A DNA stretch of 64,000 nt from an uncultured Chitinophagaceae bacterium (GCA_937873715.1 CALMYJ010000004.1:138722-202721); one strand, 5' to 3'; numbered from the stretch's first letter, positions 17,208 to 26,261 are shown. Made by a program: numbers and translations. Notes: a model not told the origin generated them from the sequence alone.

Positions 17208-18572
17208 ATGAAAAAATACATTTTAGCTTCACTACTACTTGCAGTGCTTACGGTAGGATGTGAAAAGAAATTAGACGTACTCCCTACGCAGAGTATCGAC
17301 CAGGAAAATGCGTTGTTAACAGAAGGTGATATTTTAGTAACCCTTGTGGGCTGTTATGATGGTATGCAGGGTGCTGCAACTTATGGTGGCGACATCATGG
17401 TACTCAATGAGTTGATTGGTAACTCAGATGATATACGCTTTACCGGTACATTCGCCGGCCTTTCCGATGCCTATCGTTTAGAAATGACTAACACCAACAC
17501 CTTTGCAAGAGATACATGGATTGGCGCTTACAACACCATTAACCGTTGTAACAATGTGCTGTCTGCTATCGACAGGATTACATCTTCCGCCACACTTAAG
17601 GCCAGGGTTGAAGGTGAAGCATTATTCATCCGCTCAACCATGTATTTTGAATTAGTGTGCTTGTTTGCAAAAACATGGGGTGATGGGGATAATGCCACCA
17701 ATCCGGGTGTTCCTCTTGTATTAACACCTACCGCAGGTGTAACCGATGCTGACTATAAGGCCCGCAGTTCTGTAGCAGAAGTATACAACCAGGTAAAAAC
17801 CGATTTAACCCGTGCTGAATCGCTATTGCCTGCTTCCAATGGTATTTTTGCTACTAAAAATGCTGCTTTGGCCATATTGTCGAGGGTGGCATTGATGCAG
17901 GGCGATTATGCTGCTGCAAGGGATTATGCTAATACTGTAATTGCTTCAGGCAGGCATACACTGGCTACTACTTTTGATGGAGCCTGGTTTACATTTATCA
18001 ATAACACGGGCAATAGCCCCTCGGAGTATGTATTTTCAATGAAAGTTACAGCCCAGGATGGTACCAATAGCTTGAATACCTATTTTGGTATTAATGCAGG
18101 TGCAGGAACCGCCGGCCGTGGAGATTGTAAAATACAAAATGCACATCTTGCAAAATATGAAGCTGGGGATGCAAGGGGTACTTATTTTACCGTTGTAGGT
18201 GGAAACAACTATACAAGGAAACATTTAGACAGGTATGGCAATGTGGCTGTAGTACGCTTAGCAGAGCTTTATTTAACCAGGGCCGAAGCCAATTTCAGGC
18301 TGGGTACAGAAGTAGGCGATACACCATTAAATGATGTTAACCGTATTCGTACCCGTTCTTCCCTAACTGGTTTGGGTACTGTTACGTTAGCAGATATTTT
18401 AAAAGAAAGATACCTGGAAACTGCATTCGAAGGCAACAGGCTTCATGATATTAAAAGAACCAGGGGTACACAATCTGGTACAGCATGGAATTCTCCTAAA
18501 TTAATACTGCCAATTCCTCAGCGTGAAATTGACGTGAATAAGAATTTGGTACAAAACGAAGGATATTTTTAG
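17208..18572 (+). CDS. SusD/RagB-type surface lipoprotein
   Basis: A 454-residue substrate-binding lipoprotein partner of SusC. The signal peptide ends in the lipobox LTVGC (Cys18). Helical tetratricopeptide-like SusD features include IGAYNTINRCNNVLSAI, EALFIRSTMYFELVCLFA, AALAILSRVALMQGDYAAARDYAN, RLAELYLTRAEANFRLG and the C-terminal ILKERYLETAFEGNRLHDIKR and ILPIPQREIDVNKNLVQN. It is 70 bp downstream of susC and followed by a strong terminator, so the operon has only these two genes. It would cap the SusC barrel on the cell surface. Confidence 0.94.
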   Translation: MKKYILASLLLAVLTVGCEKKLDVLPTQSIDQENALLTEGDILVTLVGCYDGMQGAATYGGDIMVLNELIGNSDDIRFTGTFAGLSDAYRLEMTNTNTFARDTWIGAYNTINRCNNVLSAIDRITSSATLKARVEGEALFIRSTMYFELVCLFAKTWGDGDNATNPGVPLVLTPTAGVTDADYKARSSVAEVYNQVKTDLTRAESLLPASNGIFATKNAALAILSRVALMQGDYAAARDYANTVIASGRHTLATTFDGAWFTFINNTGNSPSEYVFSMKVTAQDGTNSLNTYFGINAGAGTAGRGDCKIQNAHLAKYEAGDARGTYFTVVGGNNYTRKHLDRYGNVAVVRLAELYLTRAEANFRLGTEVGDTPLNDVNRIRTRSSLTGLGTVTLADILKERYLETAFEGNRLHDIKRTRGTQSGTAWNSPKLILPIPQREIDVNKNLVQNEGYF

Positions 18573-18601
18573 TGCATAAAATACCCTAAACTTTATACTA
18601 C

Positions 18602-18623
18602 AACCCAGCCAAAAGGCTGGGTT
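18602..18623 (+). terminator. Terminator of the susCD operon
   Basis: A perfect 9-bp stem AACCCAGCC (18602-18610) / GGCTGGGTT (18615-18623) with an AAAA loop, followed by a T-rich stretch. It lies 30 bp after the susD stop, so the following porin gene is transcribed separately. Confidence 0.85.
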
Positions 18624-18786
18624 GTTCATTTATAGCAGGTATATTTTACTTAAATCCTGCTCTTAAGAATGACAAACTCAATCGTCAGAAAATAACAGTT
18701 TATAAAACACTATAAATTACAATCGCCTAAACAGGGTTTATTCTCCAAATTTTGCATTACTTGCGGCTCAAATATTTGTTTTAAGC

Positions 18787-20091
18787 TTGAGGAAACTTTT
18801 TTTAATCTTTTTAATGCAGGCATGCTGCACCTGCCAAAGCCATGCCCAGTTTTTGATGGACCTGTTAGATACTACCAAAGAGGCCGGGAAGGGGCTGCTG
18901 GGGGTGTATCAAAAATTTGATCGGGTACGTATTGGGGGATATATACAGCCCCAGTTTCAACTGGCACAGTCGCAGGGTATCAAAAGCTATGAAGGGGTTG
19001 ATTTTGCAGCCAATGTCAATAACCGTTTTATGCTGCGGCGCAGCCGGATACGAATAGATTATCTGCACATGCAGGGCGAAGGCGAAGACCCGGGCGTGCA
19101 AATCGTATTTCAGTTTGATGCTAATGAACGACGCTTTACCCTCAGGGATGTTTGGGGCAGGGTGTTCGAAAATCATTTCAAATTATTTTCTTTAACTGCG
19201 GGCATGTTTGCCCGGCCTTTTGGGTTTGAAACCAACTTAAGCAGCAGCGACAGGGAAACCCCTGAAAGGGGTCGTATGAATCAAATCCTGATGCGTAGCG
19301 AAAGAGACCTGGGTGCTATGATAACCCTTGATGCCCGCAAGCAGGTTTCATTCCTCCGGCATATTAAAATAGATGCCGGTTTTTTTAACGGCCAGGGTAT
19401 TAATGCCGAAGGCGATTTTGATAACCGAAAAGATTTTATAGGACGCATTGCATTAAAGCCGCTGCAGCTTAATACCAAAATTACGCTTGCTGCAGGCACC
19501 TCTCTGCTGTATGGTGGGTTACTCCAAAATACCCGTTATGCTTTCAGCACGGTGGATCAGGATGGTTTTAAAAAAGTAATAACCGACTCTGCAGCCACCA
19601 ATAAAGGCAGGTACTCTCCACGCACTTATAAAGGGGCCGATGTACAGTTGAAAATTAACAACAGCAAAGGCGCAACTGAATTGCGGGCCGAATATATTTA
19701 CGGGGTACAAACCGGTACGGCTAATAATACCGAAACCCCGGTGGCACTTGTTAATGGCAGCGATGGTTTTTACCGGCGCAATTTTGCAGGGGCTTATTTT
19801 TATTTCCTGCAACATCTTTTTTCCAGCCAGCACCAGTTAGTATTAAAGTACGACTGGTATGACCCCAACACTAAAGTAAAAGACCGTGAAATTGGCGTAC
19901 CAGGCAGCAATTTTACAGCAGCCGATATTAAGTACAGCACTTTTAATATTGGCTATAATTATTATATACAGCCCCTGGTAAAACTTAGCCTCTTTTACGC
20001 CATCATAAAAAATGAAGCTACCCTGCTGGAGGGTTATGAAGCCGATTTAGCTGATAACGTGTTTACTGCAAGATTGCAGTTCAGGTTTTAG
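18787..20091 (+). CDS. Phosphate-selective (OprO/OprP-type) outer membrane porin
   Basis: A 434-residue predicted beta-barrel with a signal peptide. Features include RIGGYIQPQFQLAQSQG, NRFMLRRSRIRIDY, VQIVFQFDANERRFTLRDVWG and LTAGMFARPFGFETNLSSSDRETPERGRM, which resemble the phosphate-selective porin O/P family. A C-terminal aromatic residue (TARLQFRF) ends the barrel. The only start giving a signal peptide is TTG at 18787; the first ATG (18814) would remove most of it. The gene follows the susCD terminator and precedes, by 100 bp, a TonB receptor with Pho-box-like repeats. Anion or phosphate uptake is inferred from family and context. Confidence 0.85.
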   Translation: MRKLFLIFLMQACCTCQSHAQFLMDLLDTTKEAGKGLLGVYQKFDRVRIGGYIQPQFQLAQSQGIKSYEGVDFAANVNNRFMLRRSRIRIDYLHMQGEGEDPGVQIVFQFDANERRFTLRDVWGRVFENHFKLFSLTAGMFARPFGFETNLSSSDRETPERGRMNQILMRSERDLGAMITLDARKQVSFLRHIKIDAGFFNGQGINAEGDFDNRKDFIGRIALKPLQLNTKITLAAGTSLLYGGLLQNTRYAFSTVDQDGFKKVITDSAATNKGRYSPRTYKGADVQLKINNSKGATELRAEYIYGVQTGTANNTETPVALVNGSDGFYRRNFAGAYFYFLQHLFSSQHQLVLKYDWYDPNTKVKDREIGVPGSNFTAADIKYSTFNIGYNYYIQPLVKLSLFYAIIKNEATLLEGYEADLADNVFTARLQFRF

Positions 20092-20098
20092 GGTGCGC

Positions 20099-20161
20099 TT
20101 AACATTGCGGTAACATTGCCATAACATTTCGGTAATTAGGCATTTACATTTCCATAACATT
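20099..20161 (+). promoter_or_regulatory. Six tandem 11-bp-spaced TAACATT repeats: Pho-box-like operator
   Basis: TAACATT occurs at 20100, 20111, 20122 and 20155, TTACATT at 20144, and a degenerate TAATTAG at 20133: six units at exactly 11-bp spacing. Direct 7-bp repeats with 4-bp spacers are the established geometry of PhoB/PhoP binding sites. The last unit ends 7 bp before a near-consensus -7 element, TCTCTTTG (20169-20176), so the array occupies the -33 region, as activator sites do in Pho promoters. The downstream ATG is at 20192. Binding by a PhoB homologue is inferred. Confidence 0.75.
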
Positions 20162-20191
20162 GAAGGCATCTCTTTGCACAAAATTTAAGGC

Positions 20192-22999
20192 ATGAGATTG
20201 TTAAATGTTTTGTTACTGGCCGGGCTTGTTTTTTTGTCTGCTTCTTCATTCGCCCAGTCTGTTCAGTTATCTGGTAAAGTACTCAATTCACGCAATGAAC
20301 CGCTGCTTTCTGCCAGCATCACTATTACGCCTTCATCTAAAAAAGTGATTACCGATGCCGAAGGTAAATTTGTGGTAACACTCGAGCCTGGTACAAAATA
20401 TACATTCACCATAAGCCATGTTGGCTATGATGCCAAAACCATTACTGAAATACAGGCCACAAGAGGTCAGGATAATTACCTGGATGTGGTGCTGGAAGAG
20501 AGTTCAAAAAATAAACTAACGGAAGTAACTGTACGCTCTGCTCCACGTCGCCAGGAAAATACCAGTGCCCTGCTGGCTTTTCAAAAAGGCAATACGGCTT
20601 TATCCAGTGTACTGGCTGCCGATTTTATTCGTCGTACACCTGATAAAAATACCGGTGAGGTATTGCGCCGTGTAAGTGGCACATCAATACAGGATAATAA
20701 GTTTGTAATTGTAAGGGGCCTTGGCGACCGGTACAATTCTGCCTACATCAATGGCGCTCCTCTGCCAAGCAGCGAGCCGGATAAAAAAGCGTTTTCATTT
20801 GATGTTATCCCATCCGCACTAATCGATAATATCATCATCAATAAAACGGCCACGCCCGACCTCACCGGCGAATTTGCCGGAGGCCTTGTTCAAATACAAA
20901 CAAAAGATATACCCGTAAGCAGCCAGTTAATGATTGGGGCATCTGTAGGCTATAATACTCAAACGAGGTTTAGAGATTTTACCAGCAACGAACGTGGTGC
21001 CACTGATGCATTGGGCTTTGATGACCGCCGCTCACTACCAGCCGCTTATCCAACAAAATATCTTGACTATTCAAAACTGTCGGCTGCAGAAAAAGTGGCC
21101 GTTACACAATCTTTCAGGGATGATGTGTACAGGGAAGTGCAGTCGCAGGCCACTCCTATACAAACGTATAACCTCACCTGGGCCAATGTAGCCCGTAAAA
21201 ACAATGGCAGCCAGTTTGGTACAGTCATCGGCCTAACCTACAGGCACTCCAAATTGTTGTACAGTGCTACTAAAACACTTTACGAAAAGGGCGCAACCGG
21301 CCAGGCATTTTTTGATTATACCGATGAGCAGAATAAATACAATGTAAACTGGGGCGGTGTAGCCAACTTTGCATGGAGTTACAAAAAACATAAAATAGCT
21401 TTTAAAAATCTCTTCAACCAGTTATTTGAAGACAACTACTACACCCGTACCGGCATCAACACCGAAAACCTCCAGGATGTACAAATGCGTTCGTCGGTGC
21501 TCAACCAGCGCAGCCTGTATGCCTCACAGTTAGAAGGTACACACCAGGTAACCCGGAAGGATATCAAGCTTACCTGGAACCTCAACTACTCTATGAATCT
21601 TAAAAACCAACCAGATTTAAGGGTACAAACTTATGGTAAATCCATTGGCATCAACGAGCCTTTCCGTATCAACTTAAGGGGCAATAATACCAACCGCTTT
21701 ACCAGCAACCTTACAGATCATGCATTTGGTTATAATGTATCTGCTGCCGTGCCTTTTGAAATGGGCGGAAAAAAACAGTTGTTTAAAATTGGTGGTGCCG
21801 CAACAGCACGTATACGTGATTTTAAAGCATTCATCTTTGGTTTTACAGAGCCTAATAATGCAGCACTAAATTCACTGCCTTTCGACCAGATATTCCTGAG
21901 GCAGAATATGAATGAAAATGGCTTTATGATTTCTACTGATTTGCAAAATGCCCAGGATAAATATTATGGTGCTTCAGTACTTTCAGCAGGCTACCTGATG
22001 TTTGACAACAAACTTTCTGATAAAATCAGGTTAGTGTGGGGCTCAAGGTTCGAAAATTTTGAGCAGTTCATGAAATCAAACACACAGGGTACAGATAAGG
22101 CACAAATTGTAAATACCGACAAATTTGATGTACTGCCGTCAATGAACCTTACATTCAGCCCGGGTTCAAAAACGAATATCCGCCTCGGTGCATCCCGTAC
22201 TGTGGCAAGGCCCGAGTTTAGAGAAATAGCACCATTTACCTTCTTCGACTTTGAGCAAATAGCGTCTACCGCCGGTAACCCCGATTTAAAACGCAGCAGC
22301 ATACTAAATGCCGATATACGGTACGAGTGGTATCCTAAGGCTGGTGAGGTACTTTCTTTTGGAGCTTTTTATAAAAACTTTGCAGATCCTATCGAGTTGA
22401 GGCTTAATAGTGCCAGTGTGGCCACCAGGCGCCAATACCAGTTTCAGAATGCGGAAAAGGCAACACTGTTTGGTCTTGAGGCCGAATTCAGGAAAAATCT
22501 TTCTTTCCTTTCCGCTAATGCCGGCTGGTTAGAGAACCTGTATTTCAATGGTAATCTTTCCATGATTTTTTCAGAAGTAGCGCTGGGTAATGTAGATGTG
22601 GACGGCAATAAACTTCCCCCCACTACAAGGCCCCTGCAAGGCCAGTCGCCTTACCTGATTAATGCCGGCTTTCAGTATGACGGTAAAAAGGGTACCAACT
22701 TTTCTTTACTCTACAACAGGATAGGCGAACGCCTGGTACTGGTAGGTAATGATGACTTTGGTGATATTTACGAGGTACCCCGGCATTTGCTCGACTTCCA
22801 GGTAAGCCAAAAAGTACTGGATAAAAAAGGTGAGATACGCCTTACCGTTAGCGACATCTTTAACCAGCATGTAGCCGCATTCGAAAACAGGGATGATAAG
22901 CGTACTTACAATGCTGCAACCGATAAATATTTTACAAGGTATAAACCCGGTACAACCATTACCATAGGATTCAACTACAATTTCGATTTAAAAAAATAA
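20192..22999 (+). CDS. TonB-dependent outer membrane receptor with carboxypeptidase-like N-terminal domain
   Basis: A 935-residue receptor. A signal peptide (to SSFAQ) is followed by a carboxypeptidase-regulatory-like domain (about 24-105), a plug with RRVSGTSIQDNKFVIVRGLGDRYNSAYINGAPLPS and FAGGLVQIQTKDIP, and a beta-barrel ending in TITIGFNYNFDLKK. It is not of SusC type and has no SusD partner; the next gene encodes a beta-helix lipoprotein. The six 11-bp repeats immediately upstream suggest expression under phosphate limitation. The substrate is probably a phosphorus compound or metal phosphate, but this is inference. Confidence 0.93.
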   Translation: MRLLNVLLLAGLVFLSASSFAQSVQLSGKVLNSRNEPLLSASITITPSSKKVITDAEGKFVVTLEPGTKYTFTISHVGYDAKTITEIQATRGQDNYLDVVLEESSKNKLTEVTVRSAPRRQENTSALLAFQKGNTALSSVLAADFIRRTPDKNTGEVLRRVSGTSIQDNKFVIVRGLGDRYNSAYINGAPLPSSEPDKKAFSFDVIPSALIDNIIINKTATPDLTGEFAGGLVQIQTKDIPVSSQLMIGASVGYNTQTRFRDFTSNERGATDALGFDDRRSLPAAYPTKYLDYSKLSAAEKVAVTQSFRDDVYREVQSQATPIQTYNLTWANVARKNNGSQFGTVIGLTYRHSKLLYSATKTLYEKGATGQAFFDYTDEQNKYNVNWGGVANFAWSYKKHKIAFKNLFNQLFEDNYYTRTGINTENLQDVQMRSSVLNQRSLYASQLEGTHQVTRKDIKLTWNLNYSMNLKNQPDLRVQTYGKSIGINEPFRINLRGNNTNRFTSNLTDHAFGYNVSAAVPFEMGGKKQLFKIGGAATARIRDFKAFIFGFTEPNNAALNSLPFDQIFLRQNMNENGFMISTDLQNAQDKYYGASVLSAGYLMFDNKLSDKIRLVWGSRFENFEQFMKSNTQGTDKAQIVNTDKFDVLPSMNLTFSPGSKTNIRLGASRTVARPEFREIAPFTFFDFEQIASTAGNPDLKRSSILNADIRYEWYPKAGEVLSFGAFYKNFADPIELRLNSASVATRRQYQFQNAEKATLFGLEAEFRKNLSFLSANAGWLENLYFNGNLSMIFSEVALGNVDVDGNKLPPTTRPLQGQSPYLINAGFQYDGKKGTNFSLLYNRIGERLVLVGNDDFGDIYEVPRHLLDFQVSQKVLDKKGEIRLTVSDIFNQHVAAFENRDDKRTYNAATDKYFTRYKPGTTITIGFNYNFDLKK

Positions 23000-23048
23000 T
23001 TTCTTAAACAGTACAAAAATGAAACCAGTTCAAACAACAACACTTAAT

Positions 23049-24416
23049 ATGAAAAGGACATTAGCCCTGATGGCTGTAGTAGCGGCAACCTTTACCAGTT
23101 GCTTAAAGATTAACATCGATGATTCTGTAACCAACAATGGCGGCGCAGTAGGTACCGGTACACTTGAAGAGCGTATCATAGCCACCAAAATTATTACAGG
23201 TATTATTGATGAGGTAGTAGAACTGCCAAAAGCTAAATACATCCTCAAAGGTTATGTATATGTAAATAACAGGGCCACTATTCGTTTTGCAGCCGGCTCT
23301 GTAATTGTTAGCGATACTATTCAAAAAGGCGCACTGATTGTTGAAAGAAATTCGAGGCTGTATGCTGAAGGCACTGCTGCTGAACCTATCGTATTTACCT
23401 CTGGTAAACCAGCCGGGCAGCGTAAACCAGGCGACTGGGGTGGTATAGTACTGCTGGGCAGCGCACCTACCAACCGTAGTACAACACCAATTATTGAAGG
23501 TGGCATCAATAGTGAATATGGCGGAAGCCTTGCTGCTGATAACAGTGGTGTACTTAAATATGTGCGTATCGAATTTGCCGGTATTGCTGCCGACCCTAAC
23601 TCCGAAATTAACGGGCTTACCTGCGGTGGTGTTGGCAATGGTACCATTATCGAAAATGTACAGGTATCTTATGGTAACGATGACGCTTTTGAATTTTTTG
23701 GTGGTACTGTAAACTGTAAAAATATTATTGCTTACGCAACAGCCGATGATGATTTTGATTTCGACTTTGGCTATACCGGCCGTTTGCAATTTGGTATATC
23801 GCTCCGTGATCCGCTGTTTGTAGATCCAGGTGATGCAGGTAATGGTATCGAATGTGATAATGACGGTTCAGGTACTGTAGCTGCTCCAAGAACTAAACCC
23901 GAATTGAGCAACTTTACTTTCTGCGGACCTAACAATGCTGCCGGTACACTTGCTAACCATAATTTCAATACACGCTGGAGGCGTTCTACCCACTTCCTGC
24001 TGAATAACTCAATATTAATTGGTTATCAAAAAGGTGGCTTCCAACTGGAAAGCGATTCTACCGCACAGGCATATATCGATGGCCGCTCACGCTTCCGCCA
24101 CAACCTGGTGCATGCTGTAGTTGAGCCTTATAAATCTGGCTCTGCATTAATTACTGTTGCTGCTATGCAAACCAAGGCCGAAGGCGCCGACAGTTGCAAA
24201 ACTTATACAGATTATACTGCTATACAATTAGAAAATCCATTAAGCCTTAGCACTCCAAACTTTACACCAAAAGCAGGCAGCCCTGCATTGAATGGTGCCA
24301 GCTTTTTTGGTATGAATGCCTTCTTTAGCCGTGTTACATACATCGGTGCAGTGGGTGGTGCTACTAACTGGGTTAGCGGCTGGACAAGCTTTACACCACA
24401 AACAAACGTATACTAA
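23049..24416 (+). CDS. Beta-helix-like surface lipoprotein partner of the TonB receptor
   Basis: A 455-residue secreted protein with a lipoprotein signal (MKRTLALMAVVAATFTSC). The start at 23049 puts the lipobox at residue 18; an in-frame ATG at 23019 gives a less regular signal. The mature part has the PIVFTSGKPAG - GDWGGIVLLGSAP pattern and repeated short strands (VLKYVRIEFAG, TIIENVQVSYGNDDAFEFFGG, NCKNIIAYATADDDFDFDFGY) typical of right-handed parallel beta-helix proteins. The acidic DDDFDFDF stretch could bind calcium. It follows the TonB receptor by 49 bp and a strong terminator follows it, so the two form an operon. The function is unknown; a surface substrate-binding role like SusD is plausible. 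Confidence 0.85.
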   Translation: MKRTLALMAVVAATFTSCLKINIDDSVTNNGGAVGTGTLEERIIATKIITGIIDEVVELPKAKYILKGYVYVNNRATIRFAAGSVIVSDTIQKGALIVERNSRLYAEGTAAEPIVFTSGKPAGQRKPGDWGGIVLLGSAPTNRSTTPIIEGGINSEYGGSLAADNSGVLKYVRIEFAGIAADPNSEINGLTCGGVGNGTIIENVQVSYGNDDAFEFFGGTVNCKNIIAYATADDDFDFDFGYTGRLQFGISLRDPLFVDPGDAGNGIECDNDGSGTVAAPRTKPELSNFTFCGPNNAAGTLANHNFNTRWRRSTHFLLNNSILIGYQKGGFQLESDSTAQAYIDGRSRFRHNLVHAVVEPYKSGSALITVAAMQTKAEGADSCKTYTDYTAIQLENPLSLSTPNFTPKAGSPALNGASFFGMNAFFSRVTYIGAVGGATNWVSGWTSFTPQTNVY

Positions 24417-24447
24417 TTTATCTGGTACTGTTTTTATGAATAATTTT

Positions 24448-24476
24448 ACCGCCCGCTATTTAGCGGGCGGTTTTTA
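24448..24476 (+). terminator. Terminator of the TonB receptor operon
   Basis: An 11-bp perfect stem ACCGCCCGCTA (24448-24458) / TAGCGGGCGGT (24461-24471) with a 2-base loop, followed by TTTT. This is the strongest hairpin in the window, placed 31 bp after the beta-helix lipoprotein stop. Confidence 0.9.
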
Positions 24477-24489
24477 TAAATTAAAGTAA

Positions 24490-25020
24490 ATGAACAATAA
24501 GTTTTTAATACGCTGCGCCATAATGTTTGTGGGTATTTTTGTGTCGTGCAACAGCCATGATACAGCCGCAACAAAAAGCGATACCCATGTTACAGATACC
24601 CAGGCGCCTGCAGCAAAAGTACCGGTTACCACAGTTGAAATTGATACCCGGCTACAGCTTATCGACAGCCTCATTTTTGTATTTTACAAAGATCCTTACA
24701 GCAAAGATTCCCTGCGTTATTCCCGTTTTTATACGCAGTATAGTTCTACAGATAGCAGCCTGGTGCAGGCATTAATAGATAATACCATGCTGCCATTTGT
24801 TAAGCTTGAAAAGGTAAAGCCATGCCGTAATGAAGGAAAGCTGTGGTGTTATGGCGGGGGTAAAATTTTACAAACAATATACTTTTCTACCCTTGCACCA
24901 GCGTGCAGCCATATTTACCTGATTAAAGACGGCTTTTTTTATTATAGTCCTTTACAAGAAAGTTTGCTGCAAGTATTGAAAAAATTAAAACCACTATCTA
25001 AAGCGCCTGCTGCTGCATAA
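24490..25020 (+). CDS. Small lipoprotein of unknown function
   Basis: A 176-residue protein with a signal peptide ending in VGIFVSC (Cys20), a threonine/alanine-rich linker, and a compact domain from about residue 55. That domain contains four cysteines in its second half (KPCRNEG, LWCYGGG, APACSH), some perhaps in disulfides. I do not recognise a family. It lies right after the terminator of the TonB receptor operon and could be reached by read-through, or have its own promoter in the very short gap. It is convergent with the transglutaminase-like gene. Confidence 0.75.
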   Translation: MNNKFLIRCAIMFVGIFVSCNSHDTAATKSDTHVTDTQAPAAKVPVTTVEIDTRLQLIDSLIFVFYKDPYSKDSLRYSRFYTQYSSTDSSLVQALIDNTMLPFVKLEKVKPCRNEGKLWCYGGGKILQTIYFSTLAPACSHIYLIKDGFFYYSPLQESLLQVLKKLKPLSKAPAAA

Positions 25021-25037
25021 ATTGATTGCAGCAAATA

Positions 25038-26261
25038 CTATTTTTTTCCAGGTGTATACACATACACTATTTCATACGGCTTTTTTTTAAGTGCAGGGGG
25101 CATTTTGCCTATGGCTAAATCCTGTTTTTGAGGTGTGGGTTCACAAATCGTATAGGCTACACCGTCATGATAAATGGGTTTACCTACCGGTTTTTCAAAA
25201 TTTACGCCAATGCTTATATGATCGGGAAAAGAAAGCACAATCATAGGCAGGTTGTATATTTCTTTTACCAAAAAGAAAAACAGGGCCGCCCTGTCTTCGC
25301 AGTCGCTTTTGTCGTACAGTAATGTTTGCTCGGGTGAAAGCCTTTTTTCCTGGCCAAAATGCTGCACATCCGGTTCAAATAAAAATGCATACCGGGTAAA
25401 CCGCATCAAAAAATCCACACCCTGTTTCAGGTTCCTGCGGCTGGTTTCTTTTTTTAAAAGCGGAATAAGCGATTCGTAGGTTGGTTTGCTGAGTGGTATA
25501 TTAAAATACGAAGCATAATCAACTACCGGGTAATTGGTAAAAATATTTTTTATACTGGGGTTCAGTTTTATTTTAAAATTATACTCCGAGGCATAGTAAT
25601 TAAACTGTAGTTCTTTTTCAATATAATCTACAGTATTAAAATCGGGTAGTTGTGTAATCTTATAAGAGAAGGATTGTGAGCCCGGGGTAATCGCAGGCGT
25701 TACATCGGTAAACTGTTCATTCAAAAAATTTATTGGGGCATAATCGTGGTAATTGAGGCATACAAACTGCCTGCTGCCAACCGCATATACCGGCAGGTTA
25801 AATACATCTTCATCAGTATGTACATAAAACAGCAGTTTATTGTGGCTGTATTTTAAGGTTGCTGCATAACCAGATTTTGATAACAGCAGCCATTTGTACA
25901 CCGTATATCTTTCGTAATTATCCTGCTTGGGGGCAAACTGCTGCACCGTTTTACGTATCAGTTGGTAATACAGCCAGTCATCAAGCAACAGCGTTGCCTT
26001 GTATTGCAGCAAGGCCGACACTATAGGTTCGTAGCTCGCCGGGCTCAGCTCTTCAAAATATTGTTGTACTAAATCTTTACCCGAACTACTGTAAGTGTTG
26101 GTGAAAGTTAAAGGCAGCCGGGTGGAAATTTGTATACTATCTCCATAAAAGTCAAACAGCAGAACTGTACTTTTTTCCTGTGCTTTTATGTGGAGCGAAT
26201 GGCAGCATAAAATAGTCAGCAGGACAGCGGATTGTATTGTGTGTTTTAACTTCACCGGCAA
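25038..26261 (-). CDS. Secreted protein with a transglutaminase-like domain
   Basis: A 407-residue protein with a signal peptide (MPVKLKHTIQSAVLLTILCCHSLHIKA). The C-terminal region carries a transglutaminase/protease-like triad: a cysteine in DKSDCEDRAALFFFLV, a histidine in SFPDHISIGVNF, and an acidic residue in YTICEPTPQ. The N-terminal half is beta-rich with no family I recognise. Related Bacteroidota proteins are secreted and may act as peptidases or crosslinking enzymes; the substrate is unknown. The gene is 77 bp downstream of the Ldh-type dehydrogenase on the same strand. Confidence 0.8.
   Translation of the reverse strand: MPVKLKHTIQSAVLLTILCCHSLHIKAQEKSTVLLFDFYGDSIQISTRLPLTFTNTYSSSGKDLVQQYFEELSPASYEPIVSALLQYKATLLLDDWLYYQLIRKTVQQFAPKQDNYERYTVYKWLLLSKSGYAATLKYSHNKLLFYVHTDEDVFNLPVYAVGSRQFVCLNYHDYAPINFLNEQFTDVTPAITPGSQSFSYKITQLPDFNTVDYIEKELQFNYYASEYNFKIKLNPSIKNIFTNYPVVDYASYFNIPLSKPTYESLIPLLKKETSRRNLKQGVDFLMRFTRYAFLFEPDVQHFGQEKRLSPEQTLLYDKSDCEDRAALFFFLVKEIYNLPMIVLSFPDHISIGVNFEKPVGKPIYHDGVAYTICEPTPQKQDLAIGKMPPALKKKPYEIVYVYTPGKK

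Noticed and set aside
18680-18760. Possible second Pho-like repeat upstream of the porin (four ACA-containing units about 12 bp apart)
   Set aside because: The spacing is 12 bp rather than 11, the units share only AACA/TACA, and the region is AT-rich, so chance is likely.
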